From Halioglobus sp. (lineage in GTDB: Bacteria; Pseudomonadota; Gammaproteobacteria; Pseudomonadales; Halieaceae), in assembly GCA_020443425.1 (NCBI GenBank), contig JAGRIE010000012.1, positions 46,285 through 110,284 of the forward strand: a stretch of DNA of 64,000 nt, given 5' to 3'. Shown one piece after another: positions 63,102-64,000 of the stretch. Made by a program: the position numbers and the translations under genes. Under the pieces are notes generated by a model. It saw only the letters and a list, made by a program, of their open reading frames with translations, made no database searches and was not told where the DNA came from. Position 1 is the stretch's first letter, and every line of letters begins with the position of its first letter.

Positions 63102-63467
63102 GTGCTAACCAGAATGATTTCGATGGGTTTTGATATCGCCACCATGCCCGCCAGGATGACGGTCAGGGGCGCGAAGGCCGTTGTCGATATGCCGGGCGAT
63201 ATCGGGCACCTGATGCAGGAACTCCGGTCCGTGTCTGACGAGGTGGCGCGGGAAATCCAGCTGGTGCTGGACAGTGTCGAATCGGAAATGCGTGTGAAGG
63301 CGTCCCACCTGGACCCGCAGCAGAAGGAGCAGGCAGCAGAGCTGGCACTGGCTGCCGCAGGCCAGCACCTGGGTATGGCCGCCATCAATATCCTGCGCGC
63401 CCTGTGGCTGACGGGAGAGGCCAGTCGCGACCGGGAGGAGAGCGGTAAACGGATCGTCGAGCGCTAG
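63102..63467 (+). CDS. Hypothetical protein
   Basis: This 121-residue, mostly helical protein has short hydrophobic stretches near the start (MISMGFDIATMPARM) and near the C-terminus. I do not recognise the family. GTG 63102 has GAGGAGG seven bases upstream (63088-63094), so I prefer it to the upstream in-frame start. It is divergent from the iron operon and convergent with the truncated retropepsin remnant. Confidence 0.55.
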   Translation: MLTRMISMGFDIATMPARMTVRGAKAVVDMPGDIGHLMQELRSVSDEVAREIQLVLDSVESEMRVKASHLDPQQKEQAAELALAAAGQHLGMAAINILRALWLTGEASRDREESGKRIVER

Positions 63468-63490
63468 CGCCCGGCGCCGCTGGCTGGCAC

Positions 63491-63670
63491 TCAGGGGCGG
63501 GGCTGCAGGTGCAGGAGGCTGTGCTCCTGGTCTATCTCAAACCGGTAGTTGCGCAATACATTCATTCCCAGTAACCCGTCAACGCCCTCGCCGGGTTCAA
63601 AATCCAGCACGGCGATTTCAATGCCGGACAGCCGCAGCTGACCCAGCGCCAGCGACGAGACCCGGTAAAC
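63491..63670 (-). pseudogene. Retropepsin-like aspartic protease, C-terminal remnant
   Basis: The minus strand carries VYRVSSLALGQLRLSGIEI followed by a DGLLGMNVLRNYRF stretch and a stop, which is the C-terminal end of a small clan AA (retropepsin-like) protease. The coding sequence stops abruptly at about 63670, where an IS3-family element begins, so the N-terminal part with the first catalytic Asp has been separated from this end. It is too short to function. Confidence 0.7.
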
Positions 63671-64000
63671 TGATCCTGCCCACCACTGATGGACACCGAC
63701 TGAAGCGAGTAAACTACGCTACAGAGGTGAAACATGACAAAGCAAACAGGAAAGAAGCCCGCCCCACGGCGGAAACACGCCCCGGAGTTCCGAGCCGAGG
63801 CACTGGCCCTAGCGGAAAAAGTCGGGGTAACCAAGGCAGCCAAGGAGCTTGGTCTGCACGAATCACAGCTGTATAGCTGGAGAACTAAGGCTCGCGCGGC
63901 CAAGGACCGGAGTGAGGTCGAGCAGCAACAGGCTGTCGAGATTGCCCGCCTCAAGCGCCAGCTGGCCGAGCAGGCAGAGGAGCTCGCCATAGTAAAAAAG
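63671..64000 (+). mobile_element. IS3-family insertion sequence, left end (partial)
   Basis: The element begins near TGATCCTGCCCACC at 63671, directly after the retropepsin remnant, and contains an orfA start at 63734. It continues past the window edge, so right inverted repeat and target duplication cannot be checked. The exact first base is uncertain by a few nucleotides. Confidence 0.7.
63734..64000 (+). CDS. IS3-family transposase OrfA, partial
   Basis: These 89 residues (to the window edge) contain an N-terminal helix-turn-helix (FRAEALALAEKVGVTKAAKELG then ESQLYSWR) and a leucine-zipper-like region (IARLKRQLAEQAEEL), the standard OrfA layout. The frame ends in GTAAAAAAG at the edge, an A6G run typical of the -1 frameshift into OrfB. 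GAGG lies eight bases before the ATG. Confidence 0.85.
   Translation, partial: MTKQTGKKPAPRRKHAPEFRAEALALAEKVGVTKAAKELGLHESQLYSWRTKARAAKDRSEVEQQQAVEIARLKRQLAEQAEELAIVKK

Noticed and set aside
1-64000. CRISPR array, tRNA or rRNA genes
   Set aside because: No regularly spaced direct repeats and no recognisable RNA gene sequences were seen.

Overview
The window looks like chromosomal DNA from a GC-rich marine gammaproteobacterium. The case rests on TonB-dependent receptors, sulfatases, a Fiu/PiuC-type iron operon, a type II NADH dehydrogenase and PurT, and a Halieaceae/Cellvibrionales-like organism is plausible. That placement is inferred from gene content, not from a marker gene. No rRNA, tRNA or CRISPR was seen.

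Layout. 0-0.7 kb: end of a PqiA-like gene and a small secreted protein. 1.0-5.9 kb: a FUSC/OMF/DUF1656/HlyD efflux operon whose FUSC gene is cut by an in-frame amber codon. 5.9-10.7 kb: K+-channel-like and AI-2E-like membrane proteins, then a PAPS-type sulfotransferase and an arylsulfotransferase-like protein. 10.8-13.7 kb: a PMT-like glycosyltransferase and NDH-2. 13.9-26.6 kb: two TonB-dependent receptors, an AraC regulator, two sulfatases, a DUF3604 protein and an SDR. 26.6-34.4 kb: two Gfo/Idh/MocA oxidoreductases around an Nramp-like transporter, then a giant DUF1080/dehydrogenase/cytochrome c protein. 34.4-39.2 kb: TMEM220-like protein, BtuB-like receptor and a third sulfatase. 39.3-47.6 kb: P450, ThuA, acyl-CoA ligase, amidohydrolase, DUF454 and M13 peptidase. 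47.8-52.3 kb: OmpA-like protein and the ATP-grasp/alpha-E/transglutaminase trio. 52.3-56.1 kb: purT, a lipoprotein and a fourth sulfatase. 56.2-62.9 kb: a seven-gene iron operon with its own ExbB/ExbD/ExbD/TonB. 63.1-64 kb: a hypothetical gene, then an IS3-family element that has truncated a retropepsin-like gene.

The strongest regulatory observation is a duplicated promoter. One copy precedes the receptor ending at 18574 and the other precedes the sulfatase starting at 20280. Each has two direct TAGC half-sites 21 bp apart, running into a -35 / 17 bp / -10 promoter. This matches the araI1-I2 arrangement of E. coli araBAD, and the AraC-type regulator lies between the two copies. This predicts one regulon of sulfated-substrate uptake (receptors) and desulfation (sulfatases, DUF3604, SDR), switched on by a small ligand.

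The next block has Gfo/Idh/MocA enzymes, a DUF1080 (3-keto-disaccharide hydrolase family) fusion and, further on, a ThuA protein, but I recognise no glycoside hydrolase or polysaccharide lyase. My working hypothesis is an oxidative (3-keto) route for cleaving sulfated glycosides. It is inference and needs testing.
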